A stretch of DNA of 8,626 nt from Allobranchiibius sp038199265 (GTDB taxonomy: Bacteria > Actinomycetota > Actinomycetes > Actinomycetales > Dermatophilaceae): NCBI GenBank assembly GCA_038199265.1, contig JBBPZD010000240.1, positions 1 through 8,626 on the forward strand, in the 5' to 3' direction. The notes under the pieces were generated by a model, which was not told the DNA's origin, made no database searches, and saw only the letters and a program-made list of their open reading frames with translations. This document shows positions 7,729 through 8,626 of the stretch, one piece after another; within the stretch, counting starts at the first letter, position 1, and every line of letters starts with the position of its first letter. The translations under genes were made by a program, and so were the position numbers.

Positions 7729-7768
7729 CAGAACACCGGTCGCCCGTCTCGGGTGGGCCGGTGTTCTG
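7729..7768 (+). terminator. rpsT terminator hairpin
   Basis: CAGAACACCGG (7729-7739) pairs with CCGGTGTTCTG (7758-7768), an 11-bp perfect stem, with a further CCC/GGG pairing inside the loop. It starts 12 nt after the rpsT stop. There is no T tract, which is common for actinobacterial terminators. A competing small hairpin exists because TGTTCT at 7721-7726 can also pair with AGAACA at 7730-7735. Confidence 0.7.
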
Positions 7769-7809
7769 CGCTCTGGGGTGAGGGCGGCCGCGGGGTTCGG
7801 TGGTTGCGG

Positions 7810-7822
7810 TAACCTCATCGGT
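7810..7822 (+). promoter_or_regulatory. Possible -10 element for the leuS leader transcript
   Basis: TAACCT at 7810-7815 fits TANNNT and lies 7 nt before the ATG of a short leader peptide. The transcript would therefore start at or beside that ATG and the peptide would be translated without a ribosome binding site. No convincing -35 is visible at the expected distance. The element sits downstream of the rpsT terminator, as expected for an independent leuS promoter. Confidence 0.45.
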
Positions 7823-7864
7823 ATGCATTGCACCGACCTCCTTAGCAGGCCGCGCCCGATCTGA
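7823..7864 (+). CDS. Putative leuS leader peptide with tandem Leu codons
   Basis: This short reading frame, ATG 7823 to TGA 7862-7864, encodes 13 residues: MHCTDLLSRPRPI. Residues 6-7 are two adjacent leucines, CTC (7838-7840) and CTT (7841-7843); CTT is a rare choice in GC-rich genomes. The frame ends 20 nt before an intrinsic terminator that precedes leuS. That order (small peptide with tandem cognate codons, RNA hairpin, terminator, synthetase gene) is the classical arrangement for attenuation by ribosome stalling. Its product would have no function beyond being translated. No Shine-Dalgarno is seen, so leaderless initiation from the adjacent -10 is inferred. Comparative work has predicted attenuators of this kind before leuS in some Streptomyces. 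The peptide call rests on context, since a 13-codon frame alone would not be significant. Confidence 0.6.
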   Translation: MHCTDLLSRPRPI

Positions 7865-7882
7865 TCCGGATCCGGACGCGGC
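7849..7882 (+). promoter_or_regulatory. Leader RNA hairpin upstream of the leuS attenuator terminator
   Basis: GCCGCG (7849-7854) pairs with CGCGGC (7877-7882). Inside it, CCG-ATC (7856-7861) pairs with GAT-C-CGG (7869-7875), with one bulged C. The loop contains the leader-peptide stop codon. A ribosome on the second half of the leader would melt this stem. With a bulge, the upstream GCAG (7845-7848) could also pair into CTTGC of the terminator 5' arm (7888-7892), which would make an extended form exclusive with the terminator. That part is inference. Confidence 0.4.
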
Positions 7883-7883
7883 G

Positions 7884-7909
7884 ACCCCTTGCGAGCGCAG
7901 GGGGTTTTT
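7884..7909 (+). terminator. Intrinsic terminator in the leuS leader (attenuator)
   Basis: ACCCCTTGCG (7884-7893) pairs with CGCAGGGGGT (7896-7905), 10 bp including one T-G wobble. The paired arms enclose only AG, so the real loop is probably GAGC. The stem runs directly into a T tract (7905-7909). This is the only hairpin in the window with a proper T tract. It lies 68 nt upstream of the leuS start, where it would stop transcription before leuS. Its position, downstream of a Leu-codon leader peptide and not after a full gene, marks it as an attenuator. Confidence 0.75.
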
Positions 7910-7977
7910 CTCTGCACCCAGCTGTTCCCGCGCGGTGAACCCGGCGCCGTGAGTGGGGATTCGACCAAGGAGACACC

Positions 7978-8626
7978 ATGAGCGATACCGAGCCGCAGCA
8001 CCGCTACACCCCTGCGCTGGCGCAGCAGATCGAACGCCGTTGGCAGGACCGGTGGGAGCGCGACGGCACCTTCCACGCAGCGAACCCGAGCGGACCGCTG
8101 GCTGAGCAGGCAGGGGCGGGCACGCCCGTTCGGGACCGCCCCAAGTTCATGGTGCAGGACATGTTCCCCTACCCCTCAGGCGCCGGTCTGCATGTCGGTC
8201 ACCCGCTGGGTTTCATCGCCACCGACGTGGTTGCCCGCTACCAGCGGATGCAGGGTCGCAATGTGCTGTACACGTTGGGCTACGACGCATTCGGGCTGCC
8301 GGCGGAGCAGTACGCGGTGCAGACCGGTCAGCACCCTCGCAAGACCACTGAGGAGAATATCGAGACCTACATCGGTCAGCTGCGGAAGTTGGGCTTGTCG
8401 CACGACGACCGGCGCGCGGTGCAGACGATCGACCCGGACTACTACAAGTGGACCCAGTGGATCTTTACCCGTATCTACAACAGCTGGTACGACGAGTCGG
8501 CAGGTAAGGCACGACCGATCGCCGATCTGGTGGCGGCGTACGAGAGTGGAGTAGTCGCAACGCCGTCCGGTCAACCGTGGTCGCAGTTGAGTGTCTCGCA
8601 GCAGGCAGCAGCCGTTGATGGCAGGC
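7978..8626 (+). CDS. leuS: Leucyl-tRNA synthetase, 3'-truncated by window edge
   Basis: LeuS charges tRNA-Leu with leucine using ATP, a class I aminoacyl-tRNA synthetase reaction in the cytoplasm. The first 216 residues are visible; complete bacterial LeuS proteins are about 800-950 residues, so most of the enzyme lies beyond the window. Seen are the N-terminal helix (ALAQQIERRWQDRWERDGTF), the nucleotide-binding start MFPYPSGAGLHVGHPLGF with the HIGH-type signature HVGH at residues 72-75, and the conserved GYDAFGLPAEQYA and TIDPDYYKWTQWIF blocks. The start is ATG 7978, with AAGGAG at 7967-7972 five nt upstream, a strong ribosome binding site. The frame is open to the last base with no lesion. 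The upstream leader carries a probable leucine-responsive attenuator. Confidence 0.96.
   Translation, partial: MSDTEPQHRYTPALAQQIERRWQDRWERDGTFHAANPSGPLAEQAGAGTPVRDRPKFMVQDMFPYPSGAGLHVGHPLGFIATDVVARYQRMQGRNVLYTLGYDAFGLPAEQYAVQTGQHPRKTTEENIETYIGQLRKLGLSHDDRRAVQTIDPDYYKWTQWIFTRIYNSWYDESAGKARPIADLVAAYESGVVATPSGQPWSQLSVSQQAAAVDGR

Noticed and set aside
7717..7977. T-box riboswitch upstream of leuS
   Set aside because: No T-box consensus or specifier stem-loop could be recognised, and the leader before the terminator is too short. A leader-peptide attenuator fits better.
7450..8076. A 208-codon antisense frame across rpsT and the leuS leader
   Set aside because: It is the mirror of the strongly coding rpsT and leuS frames in GC-rich DNA, has no recognisable domain, and overlaps a ribosomal protein gene and a terminator.
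1..8626. Frameshifts or broken genes
   Set aside because: Each main frame runs through its whole conserved domain set without interruption. Only the window edges truncate hflX and leuS.
1..8626. A defence island, toxin-antitoxin pair, phage or other new multi-gene system
   Set aside because: All recognised genes are housekeeping or a lone glycosidase. No linked unknown genes, integrase, transposase or repeat array are present.

Overview
The window reads as a piece of chromosome from a high-GC Gram-positive bacterium (Actinomycetota, probably a Micrococcales-type organism). The basis is strongly G/C-biased third codon positions, GTG starts, TANNNT-type -10 elements placed directly before start codons, and protein sequences that look actinobacterial (HflX, an Fe-S DinG-family helicase, HolA, S20, LeuS). 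The genus cannot be fixed from the sequence alone. All supported genes lie on the + strand. I see no mobile element, CRISPR array, tRNA or rRNA.

Left part (1-6177): the 3' two thirds of hflX (ribosome-splitting GTPase, cut by the window edge) is followed 27 nt later by a gene for a large GH63/MGH1-like glycoside hydrolase. After a 54-nt gap comes a DinG-family Fe-S DNA helicase. The helicase carries an unusual tail of about 200 residues: a Pro/Ala-rich linker and a small helix-turn-helix-like end domain. Its start codon has no ribosome binding site but sits 6 nt after a -10-like hexamer, so it may be read from a leaderless transcript.

Middle (6178-6296): a 72-nt, nearly continuous palindrome fills much of the helicase-holA gap. 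Its outer arms are the kind found in strong bidirectional terminators.

Right part (6297-8626): holA (DNA polymerase III delta subunit, the clamp-loader arm), then rpsT (ribosomal protein S20) with its own promoter and a leader of about 140 nt, then the beginning of leuS (leucyl-tRNA synthetase), cut by the window end. Between rpsT and leuS lies the most informative non-coding structure. It consists of a -10-like element, a 13-residue leader peptide with two adjacent Leu codons (CTC CTT), a GC-rich hairpin, an intrinsic terminator with a T tract, and then the leuS ribosome binding site. This is the layout of a ribosome-mediated transcription attenuator that would tie leuS expression to charged tRNA-Leu.

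The genes are mostly housekeeping: ribosome rescue, DNA repair and replication, and translation. I do not see a dedicated new defence or biosynthetic system. The points worth a second look are the leuS leader, the long palindrome at a possible synteny junction, the helicase tail, and the glycosidase of unknown substrate.
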